Shown here: piece after piece, positions 32,720 through 39,482 of the stretch | Layout: each line of letters begins with the position of its first letter | Numbering within the stretch: position 1 is the stretch's first letter | Assembly: GCF_024171525.1 (NCBI RefSeq) | Contig: NZ_JALJZY010000022.1 | Span: 1 to 39,482 of the forward strand | Direction: 5' to 3' | Length of the DNA stretch: 39,482 nt | DNA from: Neisseriaceae bacterium HSC-16F19 | Lineage (GTDB): Bacteria; Pseudomonadota; Gammaproteobacteria; Burkholderiales; Neisseriaceae | Position numbers and translations under genes: made by a program | Notes under the pieces: model-generated | What the model saw: only the letters and a program-made list of their open reading frames with translations | Told to the model about the DNA's origin: nothing | Database searches by the model: none

Positions 32720-34013
32720 GCACGCCGAACTCGCTTCGGCACTGCAACAACAATGGCCGGCCGCCTTGGCCGGCCATTGCGTTATCGAAGTGGGCTTGAG
32801 CGGCGGCCTGGATTCGGTGGTGCTGCTGCACCTGCTCAACACCCTGCGCGCCAAGATGGGTTTTGAGCTGCAAGCCGTACATGTGCACCACGGTTTGCAG
32901 GCCGCCGCCGATGCCTGGCCGCCGTTTTGCGCAGATCTATGCCAACGCTGGCAGATTCCGCTGCGCTGCGAATATGTGCAGCCGGATATGGGACAAGGCT
33001 TGGGCATCGAGGCCACGGCACGGCAGGCACGCTATGCCGTCTTTGCCCGCAGCACGGCGCACGCCGTGGCCTTGGCGCACCATGCCGACGACCAGTGCGA
33101 AACCTTTTTGCTCGCCGCCCTGCGCGGCGGCGGCGGCCGTGCCCTTTCGGCCATGCCTGCCCTGCGTACGCTCACCGCAGATACCCTGCTGTGGCGCCCC
33201 CTGCTGTCTTTCCCCCGCGCCACGCTGGCCGCCTATGCCGCCGCACACCAACTGCCCCACATCGAAGACCCCAGCAATGAAGACCCGCGCCATCTGCGCA
33301 ACTGGCTGCGCGGCCAATGGCTGCCCGCCTTGGCCGAACGCCTGCCCGATTACCGCCGCCACATACAGGCCGCCGTCACCTTGTTGCAGCAAGAGCAAAG
33401 CGCCCTAGCGGAATTGGACCGCGAAGACAGCCGCCGCCTCTATCCGCAAGGCTTGGCCGAAGGCATGGATGTGGCGCAATGGCGCAAACTCGGTCCGGCA
33501 CGGCAGCAGCGCCAGCTGTACGCCTTTGCCCGCCAACACGGTTTGGGCACGCCCACGCACCACGGTGTGGCCGCCTTTGCCCGCATGCTGCGCCAAGACC
33601 GGGTGACACGCGGCGAATGGCCGCTGCCGCAAGGCAAGGCCGTGTGGCATCAGGGCCGTTTGTGGCCGCAACACATCCGGGCACAACAGCAATGGCCGTG
33701 GCTGGACAATACCGATACCGCCGACTGGCTCCTCTGGCAGCCGCACCGTTTCGGCCTGCCCGCCGTGCCGGAGCAGGCCGTGTGGCGCTGCGTGCAACGC
33801 GATGATGTGCTGCAACGGGCCAACGGCCGCAAAAACATCCGCCAATTGCTGCAAGAGCGCGGCATCGTGCCGTTTATGCGCCGCATCTGGCCGGTGCTGA
33901 CAGATACCGACGGCCGCTGCTTGGCGGTGGCCAATATCGCCGTGGACAGCGAATTGGGCGTGGCCGACGGCTGGATGCCCTATTGCGACCGTCTGCCGAT
34001 ACGGGTGGGTTAA
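32697..34013 (+). CDS. tilS: tRNA(Ile)-lysidine synthase
   Basis: Modifies C34 of tRNA(Ile2) to lysidine so that it reads AUA and accepts isoleucine; essential in most bacteria. The 438-residue protein has the PP-loop SGGLDS at residues 35-40, the family pair VHVHHGL and HADDQCETFL, and the C-terminal TilS domain ending RVG. The ATG at 32697 lies within accA (23-base overlap), and the ribosome site is not strong. A 212-base gap with a palindromic DUS separates it from the M23 peptidase gene. Confidence 0.95.
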   Translation: MANSAANKHAELASALQQQWPAALAGHCVIEVGLSGGLDSVVLLHLLNTLRAKMGFELQAVHVHHGLQAAADAWPPFCADLCQRWQIPLRCEYVQPDMGQGLGIEATARQARYAVFARSTAHAVALAHHADDQCETFLLAALRGGGGRALSAMPALRTLTADTLLWRPLLSFPRATLAAYAAAHQLPHIEDPSNEDPRHLRNWLRGQWLPALAERLPDYRRHIQAAVTLLQQEQSALAELDREDSRRLYPQGLAEGMDVAQWRKLGPARQQRQLYAFARQHGLGTPTHHGVAAFARMLRQDRVTRGEWPLPQGKAVWHQGRLWPQHIRAQQQWPWLDNTDTADWLLWQPHRFGLPAVPEQAVWRCVQRDDVLQRANGRKNIRQLLQERGIVPFMRRIWPVLTDTDGRCLAVANIAVDSELGVADGWMPYCDRLPIRVG

Positions 34014-34225
34014 CATTGCCCGTTCAACATATTGGCGTATTTTTACGACACCGTCCAAGCCCCCCCTACTTAAGGTTTGCGCCGTTTCAGGCTGCCTGAA
34101 AACCGTTTTAATGGGGCAAAAAACCTAAAAATCTGCCTAAACCACGGTTAAATATATTAAAATGGCGCGTTTTTAACGCAAATTATGGCAGCACCGCACT
34201 ACGGCACTGCCACCACACAACGCCT

Positions 34226-35086
34226 ATGTCCCAACGCAAACGCGCCACCGTGTTAATCATCGATGCCCAGTCCACCCGCAGCATCGGCATCAGCCACACT
34301 GCGCTGAAGGCCATCAAACCCGCCTTGTGGCTGTTGAGCATCAGCACCACGGTACTGGCCGCCTCCCTCGCCTATCTGGCCCACCAGCACATGCAGACCC
34401 GCAGCCAGGCCGAACAGCTGGCTGCCGAAGTCACCCAGCTGCAAAACCTCACCTCCGCCGAAATCGAAACCAAGCTGCAAGACCTCAGCCGCTCCGAAGC
34501 CAGCGTAGCCGCCTTGCAGCAATACCTCAAAGAGCGCGGCGTCAACGTGCCCGCACGCAAAAGCGAAAACCGCCCCGGAGAACCCATTGAAGCGGCCGGT
34601 GGTCCGGAAATCAAGCTGAGCGCGCCGCTGCCCTATGCGCAGGCATTCAGCGAAGACACCGACAATCTGCTGCAACTGGCACGCACCATTCCGCTGGGCA
34701 AACCGCACGGCGGCAAAATCACTTCGGATTACGGCGTGCGCCCCAACCCGTTCAGCGGCCGCGGCGGCGAATTTCACAACGGCGTGGATTTCCGCGGCCA
34801 TATCGGCGAACCGGTTTACAGCACCGCCGACGGTGTGGTGGTGTTTTCAGGCAGCCAGAGCGGCTACGGCCTGGTGGTGAAAATCCGTCACGGCCACGGT
34901 TATCAGACCGTATATGCCCATTTGTCCGCCATTGATGTGGCCAACGGCCAGAAAGTCAAAGCCGGTGAAGCCATCGGCAAATTGGGCAATACCGGCCGCT
35001 CCACCGGCCCGCACCTGCACTACGAAGTGCGCCGCCACGAAGAAACCACCGACCCGGAAGCCTTTTTCAGCCTCAACACCCGTTAG
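34226..35086 (+). CDS. M23-family metallopeptidase with membrane anchor
   Basis: A 286-residue peptidoglycan endopeptidase candidate. Short cytoplasmic N-terminus, one membrane helix (about 33-50), a coiled-coil region (about 55-110), then an M23/LytM domain. Zinc-ligand motifs are intact: HNGVDF (HxxxD) and HLHYE (HxH). Such enzymes cut peptide crosslinks in the wall, or act as scaffolds when degenerate; here the catalytic residues are present. The bactofilin gene follows after 11 bases, a pairing known in cell-shape modules of other bacteria (Helicobacter, Hyphomonas). Confidence 0.9.
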   Translation: MSQRKRATVLIIDAQSTRSIGISHTALKAIKPALWLLSISTTVLAASLAYLAHQHMQTRSQAEQLAAEVTQLQNLTSAEIETKLQDLSRSEASVAALQQYLKERGVNVPARKSENRPGEPIEAAGGPEIKLSAPLPYAQAFSEDTDNLLQLARTIPLGKPHGGKITSDYGVRPNPFSGRGGEFHNGVDFRGHIGEPVYSTADGVVVFSGSQSGYGLVVKIRHGHGYQTVYAHLSAIDVANGQKVKAGEAIGKLGNTGRSTGPHLHYEVRRHEETTDPEAFFSLNTR

Positions 35087-35097
35087 GAAAGCCTGCC

Positions 35098-35496
35098 ATG
35101 TTCAATCAGAAAAAATCCGCCAGCCACATGAACATTGACACCCTGATTGGCGAGCACTGCACCATTCAGGGCAATATCGGCAGCCAGAATTCGATTAAAA
35201 TCGACGGCGGCATCATCGGCCATGTCGCCAGCGAAGGCATGGTCATCATCGGCGAAAACGGCTGGGTAAAAGGCAATCTGCGCGCCAAAGAACTCTTGGT
35301 CTTCGGTCGTGTAGAAGGCGATATCGAAACCCAAAATCTGGACCTCAAGGCCAGCGCCCATATCCACGGCAATATCGACACCCACAACCTGCAAATCGAT
35401 CCCGGCGCGGTGTATCAGGGCAGCGTCACCATGCACAGCCAGAATACCCAAGCCTTGCCGGATGTGGCGGCCAAAGCGCTGCCTGCGGCAGAGTAA
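35098..35496 (+). CDS. Bactofilin (polymer-forming cytoskeletal protein)
   Basis: A 132-residue bactofilin (DUF583). The central right-handed beta-helix (about 15-110) shows the repeated hydrophobic-glycine pattern, for example GGIIGHVASEGMVIIGENG and ELLVFGRVEGDIE. Short flexible tails flank it. Bactofilins polymerise without nucleotides and localise wall enzymes. The ATG at 35098 follows AGGAAAG. It is the second gene of the M23-bactofilin operon, ending in a strong terminator. Confidence 0.92.
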   Translation: MFNQKKSASHMNIDTLIGEHCTIQGNIGSQNSIKIDGGIIGHVASEGMVIIGENGWVKGNLRAKELLVFGRVEGDIETQNLDLKASAHIHGNIDTHNLQIDPGAVYQGSVTMHSQNTQALPDVAAKALPAAE

Positions 35497-35510
35497 CGGT
35501 TACACAGCAC

Positions 35511-35535
35511 AAAGGCGGCATCAGCCGCCTTTTTA
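35511..35535 (+). terminator. Terminator of the M23-bactofilin operon
   Basis: AAGGCGGC (35512-35519) pairs with GCCGCCTT (35524-35531) over ATCA, with T residues after. A Correia-type element begins at its T tail. Confidence 0.88.
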
Positions 35536-35667
35536 TAGTCATTTAAAATAAGAACGATACGGCGTTGCTGCGCCTTGCCGTACTATCTGTACTGTCTGTC
35601 CCGCGGGACTTCGCTGCGCTCGCGGCTTTTTTGCTGCCTTGTCTCGTTCTTATTTTATTCGACTATA
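35534..35667 (-). mobile_element. Correia-type miniature element, copy 4 (long form)
   Basis: 134 bp, in opposite orientation to the other copies, starting TATAGTCATTTAAAATAAG. The core matches the others, but about 28 bases are added inside, including the palindrome GTCCCGCGGGAC (35598-35609) and TTCGCTGCGCTCG. Both short and long Correia forms are known in Neisseria, but this particular insert resembles one in the unrelated element at 23255-23438. Confidence 0.85.
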
Positions 35668-35707
35668 TTGCCGTATTTCAGGCAGTCTAAAACCTTCGGA
35701 GCCCCAT

Positions 35708-36250
35708 ATGAACCCCGTCCGCGATATTCTCGATTTCTGGTTTGCCGACAGCAGCCGCCCATACTGGTTTGCCCGCAACGACGGATTTGATGCAAGCATC
35801 CGCGAACGCTTCTACAGCATATGGCAACAGGCGGCGCAATCCGAATGTGATGCTTGGAGAACCACGCTTCAAGGGCGGCTGGCGGAAATTATTGTGCTCG
35901 ACCAATTCTCCCGCAACCTCCACCGCAACAGTCCGCTCGCCTTTGCCCAAGACAATATGGCGGTAGCCCTGTGCCAGCACGCCGTCTCCCTGCCCGGCTT
36001 TGCCGATATGGGTACGGAAGAGCGCCATTTTATGCTGATGCCGCTGATGCACAGCGAAAGCCCGTACATCCATGCACAAGCAGTGGTGCTTTTTGAACGC
36101 TACACCGATGCACACGCCTTGGATTTCGAATATCGCCACAAAGCCGTTATCGACCGTTTCGGCCGCTACCCGCACCGCAATGCAGTCTTGGGCCGCACCA
36201 GCACGACAGAAGAACTGGCATTCCTCCAACAACCGGGATCTTCGTTTTAA
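35708..36250 (+). CDS. DUF924 family protein
   Basis: A 180-residue soluble helical protein starting MNPVRDILDFWF. Family marks are the opening ILDFWFAD, the central EIIVLDQFSRNLHRNSPLAF and the C-terminal FGRYPHRNAVLGR. The biochemical role is unknown; the fold is described as TPR-like alpha-helical. GGAG lies 6 bases before the ATG. It follows copy 4 of the Correia-type element, so its promoter may lie in or after that element. A shared terminator follows. Confidence 0.88.
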   Translation: MNPVRDILDFWFADSSRPYWFARNDGFDASIRERFYSIWQQAAQSECDAWRTTLQGRLAEIIVLDQFSRNLHRNSPLAFAQDNMAVALCQHAVSLPGFADMGTEERHFMLMPLMHSESPYIHAQAVVLFERYTDAHALDFEYRHKAVIDRFGRYPHRNAVLGRTSTTEELAFLQQPGSSF

Positions 36251-36263
36251 ACGCCATATAAAA

Positions 36264-36289
36264 AACGGCCATCCGCATGGATGGCCGTT
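36264..36289. terminator. Bidirectional terminator between converging genes
   Basis: AACGGCCATCC pairs with GGATGGCCGTT over GCAT. A run of T follows on the minus strand and a shorter one on the plus strand, serving the DUF924 gene and the gene at 36323. Confidence 0.8.
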
Positions 36290-36322
36290 ATATGTTTTCA
36301 GGCAGCCTGTCTGTTCCTTGGC

Positions 36323-36856
36323 TTATATCATCAGCCGTAATAACCATAAACCCGACACGCTATAGAGCAGCACCGCCATGAGCGCCAATACGCGAATAGT
36401 AATCGTGGCCCTCGGGCGCGGATAGCCGCTCAGATTGCTGTGCGGATTGCCCGGCAGCAGCAGGCCGAACAGGCATTGCAGCCCCATCGCCAAGAACCAT
36501 ACATAGCACAGCGGCAGCCATACGCCCGCACCCAGCGCCGGTATCAGCGAAAAGCGGTAAAGATAAGTATTCCACTGCCAGGCAGCGCCGTAATCGTTGC
36601 AGCGCCGTATCAGCAAACGGTATTGGTAAAACAGCAGCCCGTAAGCGGCAATGCCGAACACCACCACCGCATCGCCGATATAGCGGTTCGGCACCGGCCG
36701 TCCCAGCGAGGCCAACTGTCCGCCGAACCACAGCAACAGGCCGCCCAGCAGTACTGCGGCAAGGGCGGCGGGCAGGCAATGGGCGGCAAAGCGGCTGCGG
36801 TCGAGACGGCGCGTATCCAGCGGGTCCGGCGCGGCGGGGTATTCGATATAAGGCAT
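36323..36856 (-). CDS. DUF805-like inner-membrane protein
   Basis: A 177-residue protein with about four hydrophobic helices. The pattern of a helix pair, then LIRRCNDYGAAWQW, further helices, and LLLPGNPHSNLSGYPRP resembles DUF805 proteins, which carry a basic-Asp motif between helices and a PG-x-x-x-NxxG tail. The match is by eye and distant. Function is unknown. An inverted DUS pair separates it from kdsA, upstream on the same strand. Confidence 0.55.
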   Translation of the reverse strand: MPYIEYPAAPDPLDTRRLDRSRFAAHCLPAALAAVLLGGLLLWFGGQLASLGRPVPNRYIGDAVVVFGIAAYGLLFYQYRLLIRRCNDYGAAWQWNTYLYRFSLIPALGAGVWLPLCYVWFLAMGLQCLFGLLLPGNPHSNLSGYPRPRATITIRVLALMAVLLYSVSGLWLLRLMI

Positions 36857-36868
36857 GGTATCTGTAAT

Positions 36869-36899
36869 TTTTCAGGCAGCCTTAAAGGCTGCCTGAAAA
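36869..36899 (-). terminator. Inverted DUS hairpin after kdsA
   Basis: TTTTCAGGCAGCCTT and AAGGCTGCCTGAAAA pair over one base. It lies 10 bases beyond the kdsA stop on the minus strand. No clear T run follows, so termination efficiency is uncertain. Confidence 0.65.
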
Positions 36900-36908
36900 C
36901 CCCAAACA

Positions 36909-37748
36909 TCAGTCAATCTGCAAAGGCGGCATGCTTTTGACCACATCGTCCAGCGCCTTCACCTGCGCCAGGAAGGGCTCCAGCATGGCCAGCGGCAGGG
37001 CGCTGGGACCGTCGCAGCGGGCTTGGTCCGGATTTTCATGCGCTTCCAGAAACAGGCCCGCCAAACGCGTGGCCATACCGGCGAGCGCCAAATCCAAGAC
37101 CTGGCTGCGGCGGCCGCCGGAGGCGGCGGCACCGGCTTCGCGCTGTTGCAGGGCGTGGGTGACATCAAAAATAATCGGCAGATTGCCACAGGTCTTTTTC
37201 ATCACCCCGAAGCCCAGCATATCCACCACCAGATTGTCGTAGCCGAAACAGCTGCCGCGCTCGCACAAAATCAATTGCTCATTGCCCGCTTCTTTGAATT
37301 TTTCCACGATGTTTTTCATTTGCTGCGGGCTTAAAAACTGCGGCTTTTTGATGTTGATCACACGGCCGGTGCGCGCCATGGCGTCCACCAAATCGGTCTG
37401 GCGCGCCAAAAAGGCGGGCAGCTGCAAGACATCGGCCACTTCGGCCACGGGCGCGGCTTGGTAGGGCTCGTGGATGTCGGTGATCACCGGCACGCCGAAT
37501 TCCGCTTTTACCGCAGCAAAAATCTTCATGCCTTCGTCCAAGCCGACCCCGCGGTAGGAATGGATGGACGAGCGGTTGGCCTTGTCGAAGGAGGCTTTGA
37601 ACACATAGGGGATGCCCAGCTTCTGCGTGACCGCCACATAATGGGCGCAGGCGCGCAGGGTGGAATCGAGGTCTTCCAGAACATTCACCCCGCCAAACAG
37701 GGTAAAGGGGGCATCGTTGGCCACGGTCATATTGTGTACGCGTATCAT
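36909..37748 (-). CDS. kdsA: 3-deoxy-D-manno-octulosonate 8-phosphate synthase
   Basis: Condenses phosphoenolpyruvate with arabinose 5-phosphate to make Kdo-8-phosphate for lipopolysaccharide. The 279-residue protein shows FKASFDKANRSS, PVITDIHEPYQ, VINIKKPQFLSPQQM, and ERGSCFGYDNLVVDM, all characteristic. I use the ATG at 37748 (MIRVHNMTV); an earlier start at 37772 would code part of a DUS and is unlikely. No good ribosome site is visible. Confidence 0.95.
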   Translation of the reverse strand: MIRVHNMTVANDAPFTLFGGVNVLEDLDSTLRACAHYVAVTQKLGIPYVFKASFDKANRSSIHSYRGVGLDEGMKIFAAVKAEFGVPVITDIHEPYQAAPVAEVADVLQLPAFLARQTDLVDAMARTGRVINIKKPQFLSPQQMKNIVEKFKEAGNEQLILCERGSCFGYDNLVVDMLGFGVMKKTCGNLPIIFDVTHALQQREAGAAASGGRRSQVLDLALAGMATRLAGLFLEAHENPDQARCDGPSALPLAMLEPFLAQVKALDDVVKSMPPLQID

Positions 37749-37851
37749 GTTGCAGGCTGCCTGAAAAAACAAAACGGAGCGCCATTATAGTGCAAATCGG
37801 CTCTGTGCACCGTGTGCGCTTGATTTACCAAAAAGCAGTTTTGCTACGCGG

Positions 37852-37888
37852 AAGTCAAATTTACTTAATGATAAATCCGACTTAAAAT
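37852..37888 (+). promoter_or_regulatory. Palindrome overlapping a ribB promoter
   Basis: AAGTCAAATTTA (37852-37863) and TAAATCCGACTT (37872-37883) form an imperfect inverted repeat, 10 of 12 bases matching, around an 8-base spacer. A promoter-like pair, TTTACT (37860-37865) and TAAAAT (37883-37888) with a 17-base spacer, overlaps it. A site spanning -35 to -10 would suit a repressor, possibly the HTH part of the downstream protein. Confidence 0.45.
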
Positions 37889-37919
37889 AAGCGCCATCCG
37901 CCCGTTTGCAGGAAACCCC

Positions 37920-39281
37920 ATGGACACCACCGCCTGGCGCCGCGCCAATCTGCGCGCCTGGATCGCACGCCATCACGGCGGCCAGCAAAACCGTTTTGCC
38001 GCCGCCACCGGTTTGAATACCGGCGAGCTTTCCGGCCTCTTGCACCACAAATCCTTCGGCGAGAAAAAAGCCCGTAAAATCGAAGCCGCCGCCGGCATGC
38101 CCGCCGGTTGGCTGGATCAAAATCCCGACGGCCCGCGCCCTGCCTCGCCCTCACCCGAACACACCCCAACCACGAGTAATGCCATGACCGCCATCGCCAC
38201 CATCCCCGAAATCCTCGCCGACATCAAAGCCGGCAAAATGGTCATCCTCACCGATGCCGAAGACCGCGAAAACGAAGGCGACCTCTTAATGGCCGCCCAA
38301 TTCGTCACCCCCGAAGCCATCAACTTTATGATCAAACACGCGCGCGGCCTGGTGTGCCTGCCCATGGAAGAGGCCATGGTGGAAAAACTCGGCCTGCCGA
38401 TGATGACGCAGAAAAACGGCGCCCAATACGGCACCAATTTCACCGTTTCCATCGAAGCGGCACAAGGCATTTCCACCGGTATTTCCGCCGCCGACCGCGC
38501 ACTGACCATCCAAACCGCCGTTTCACCGCAGGCCAAGGCCGAAGACATTGTGCAGCCCGGCCACATCTTCCCCCTGCGCGCGCAAAAAGGCGGCGTGCTG
38601 GTGCGTGCCGGACACACCGAAGCCGGGGTGGATTTGGCGCAAATGAGCGGCCTGATTCCCGCGGCGGTGATTTGCGAAATCATCAACGACGACGGCACCA
38701 TGGCGCGCATGCCCGAACTTATGGCCTTTGCCCAACAGCACGGCCTCAAAATCGGCACCATTGCCGACCTGATTGAATACCGCAGCCGCACCGAAAGCCT
38801 GCTCGAAGAAATGGGCGACACCGCCGTCCACACGCCTTGGGGCGATTTCAGGCAGCATGTGTATGTGGACAAACTCTCCGGCGAAACCCATCTGGCCTTG
38901 GTCAAAGGCCAGCCACAGGCCGACCGGGAAACCCTGGTGCGCGTGCACGAGCCTTTCAGCGTGATGGATTTCCTCGTCCCCGACCACCGCCACACCTGGC
39001 CGCTGCCCGCCGCGCTGGCACACATCCAAGAAGCCGAAGCCGGGGTGATTATCCTCATGCACCGCAGCGAAACCGGCGCCACCCTGCTCGACCGCACCCT
39101 GCCCAAAGGCGTAGGCCAAGCCCACCGCTGGGACAGCAAAACCTACGGCATCGGCGCGCAAATCCTTGCCGGACTGGGCGTGAAAAAACTGCGCGTGATG
39201 GGCAAACCTTCCTCCTTTACCGGCCTCACCGGCTTCGGCCTCGAAGTCACCGGTTTTGAAGAACCGCCTGCCGCAAGCTGA
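37920..39281 (+). CDS. ribB: DHBP synthase (RibB) with N-terminal HTH and degenerate cyclohydrolase II domain
   Basis: A 453-residue protein. Residues 1-68 form a small helix-turn-helix-like domain (RFAAATGLNTGELSGLLHHK, then SFGEKKARKIEAAAGMPAGW), followed by a Pro/Ser-rich linker. Residues 89-300 are 3,4-dihydroxy-2-butanone-4-phosphate synthase (DAEDRENEGDLLMAAQ, RAGHTEAGVDLAQMSG), a riboflavin pathway step. The rest resembles GTP cyclohydrolase II but lacks the zinc-binding cysteines (VRVHEPFSVMDFLVPDHRH), so that activity is unlikely. AGGAAA precedes the ATG at 37920, supporting the full fusion. An internal ATG at 38184 (MTAIATIPEIL) is where ordinary RibB would begin and could yield a shorter form. 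No FMN riboswitch is seen upstream. Confidence 0.85.
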   Translation: MDTTAWRRANLRAWIARHHGGQQNRFAAATGLNTGELSGLLHHKSFGEKKARKIEAAAGMPAGWLDQNPDGPRPASPSPEHTPTTSNAMTAIATIPEILADIKAGKMVILTDAEDRENEGDLLMAAQFVTPEAINFMIKHARGLVCLPMEEAMVEKLGLPMMTQKNGAQYGTNFTVSIEAAQGISTGISAADRALTIQTAVSPQAKAEDIVQPGHIFPLRAQKGGVLVRAGHTEAGVDLAQMSGLIPAAVICEIINDDGTMARMPELMAFAQQHGLKIGTIADLIEYRSRTESLLEEMGDTAVHTPWGDFRQHVYVDKLSGETHLALVKGQPQADRETLVRVHEPFSVMDFLVPDHRHTWPLPAALAHIQEAEAGVIILMHRSETGATLLDRTLPKGVGQAHRWDSKTYGIGAQILAGLGVKKLRVMGKPSSFTGLTGFGLEVTGFEEPPAAS

Positions 39282-39290
39282 ATCACAGAT

Positions 39291-39320
39291 AAGGCTGCCT
39301 GAAAAATTTCAGGCAGCCTT
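39291..39320 (+). terminator. Inverted DUS terminator of ribB
   Basis: AAGGCTGCCTGAAA and TTTCAGGCAGCCTT pair over two bases, 9 bases past the stop codon. Confidence 0.8.
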
Positions 39321-39346
39321 CAATGTATTCCGGATTGTCGTACGCA

Positions 39347-39381
39347 ATAAAAAACCCCCTGCACACGATATGCAGGGGGTT
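39347..39381 (-). terminator. Terminator of the ribosomal RNA operon
   Basis: On the minus strand AACCCCCTGCA pairs with TGCAGGGGGTT across a 7-base loop and is followed by a run of T. It lies just past the 5S rRNA. Confidence 0.88.
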
Positions 39382-39390
39382 AGTATGGGT

Positions 39391-39482
39391 GTTTGGCGGT
39401 GACCTACTTTCACACGGGTATCCGTACTATCATCGGCGCTGGTTCGTTTCACGGTCCTGTTCGGGATGGGAAGGCGTGGGAC
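39391..39482 (-). rRNA. rrf: 5S ribosomal RNA, 3' part (runs off the window)
   Basis: The minus strand reads CACGCCTTCCCATCCCGAAC, AGGACCGTGAAACG, GCGCCGATGATAGTACGGAT and GTGTGAAAGTAGGTCACCGC, the conserved 3' two-thirds of bacterial 5S rRNA. The 5' part lies beyond the right edge. The exact 3' end is estimated. It indicates that an rrn operon extends to the right and is transcribed leftward into the terminator at 39347. Confidence 0.95.

Noticed and set aside
37749..37919. FMN riboswitch upstream of ribB
   Set aside because: None of the conserved RFN element segments is visible in the gap; the strongest signal is a palindrome over a promoter.

Overview
The window is chromosomal DNA of a GC-rich member of the Neisseriaceae. 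The best evidence is the DNA uptake sequence: the word AGGCTGCCTGAA, or its complement, recurs throughout, often as inverted pairs in terminators. From memory this is the 'AG-sim' DUS dialect (Simonsiella muelleri, Conchiformibius, Neisseria shayeganii and relatives) and not the meningococcal GCCGTCTGAA. Correia-type miniature elements, kdsA and the overall gene set fit the same family. The species is not fixed; the high GC makes an N. shayeganii-like organism one reasonable guess.

Layout. 1-84: possible end of an insertion sequence. 142-8403: a leftward block (upp, trpS, a small exported protein, gshA, a fadD-like ligase, mnmA, gltX). 8676-9947: a lipoprotein. 9948-10348: gene-free repeat cluster. 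10349-11249: a SIMPL protein and the 4.5S SRP RNA gene, both leftward. 11346-18911: rightward glycerate kinase, tyrB-type aminotransferase, clpB with a heat-shock-type promoter, a histone-deacetylase-family enzyme and an iron-binding protein. 19021-25577: a Spy-like chaperone, a Rieske oxygenase, a small membrane protein, the lemA/TPM/TPM operon, an old-yellow-enzyme homologue and two unrecognised genes. 25723-29173: frdABCD, leftward, behind a plausible FNR promoter. 29352-31614: a GNAT-like protein overlapping a GH3-family enzyme. 31760-35496: accA-tilS, then an M23 peptidase-bactofilin pair. 35708-39281: DUF924, a DUF805-like protein, kdsA and ribB with an N-terminal helix-turn-helix. 39391-39482: the 3' part of a 5S rRNA on the minus strand.

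Most genes are conserved housekeeping functions: tRNA charging and modification (trpS, gltX, mnmA, tilS), nucleotide salvage (upp), glutathione (gshA), fatty acids (accA, fadD-like), LPS Kdo (kdsA), riboflavin (ribB), protein quality control (clpB, spy-like) and anaerobic respiration (frdABCD). The M23-bactofilin pair probably concerns cell shape.

The least ordinary content is the set of small repeats and a few gene arrangements. Three families of small palindromic or terminal-inverted-repeat elements sit in the gaps: a Correia-type element (four copies plus a remnant), a second element ending in GAGACCTTTGCAAA (two copies), and REP-like hairpins headed by GTAG whose stems differ while pairing is kept. 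One Correia-type copy supplies the last codons and stop of gltX, and a REP cluster separates frdC from frdD. The most interesting gene-level candidates are the GNAT-GH3 pair and the HTH-RibB fusion with a palindrome across its promoter.
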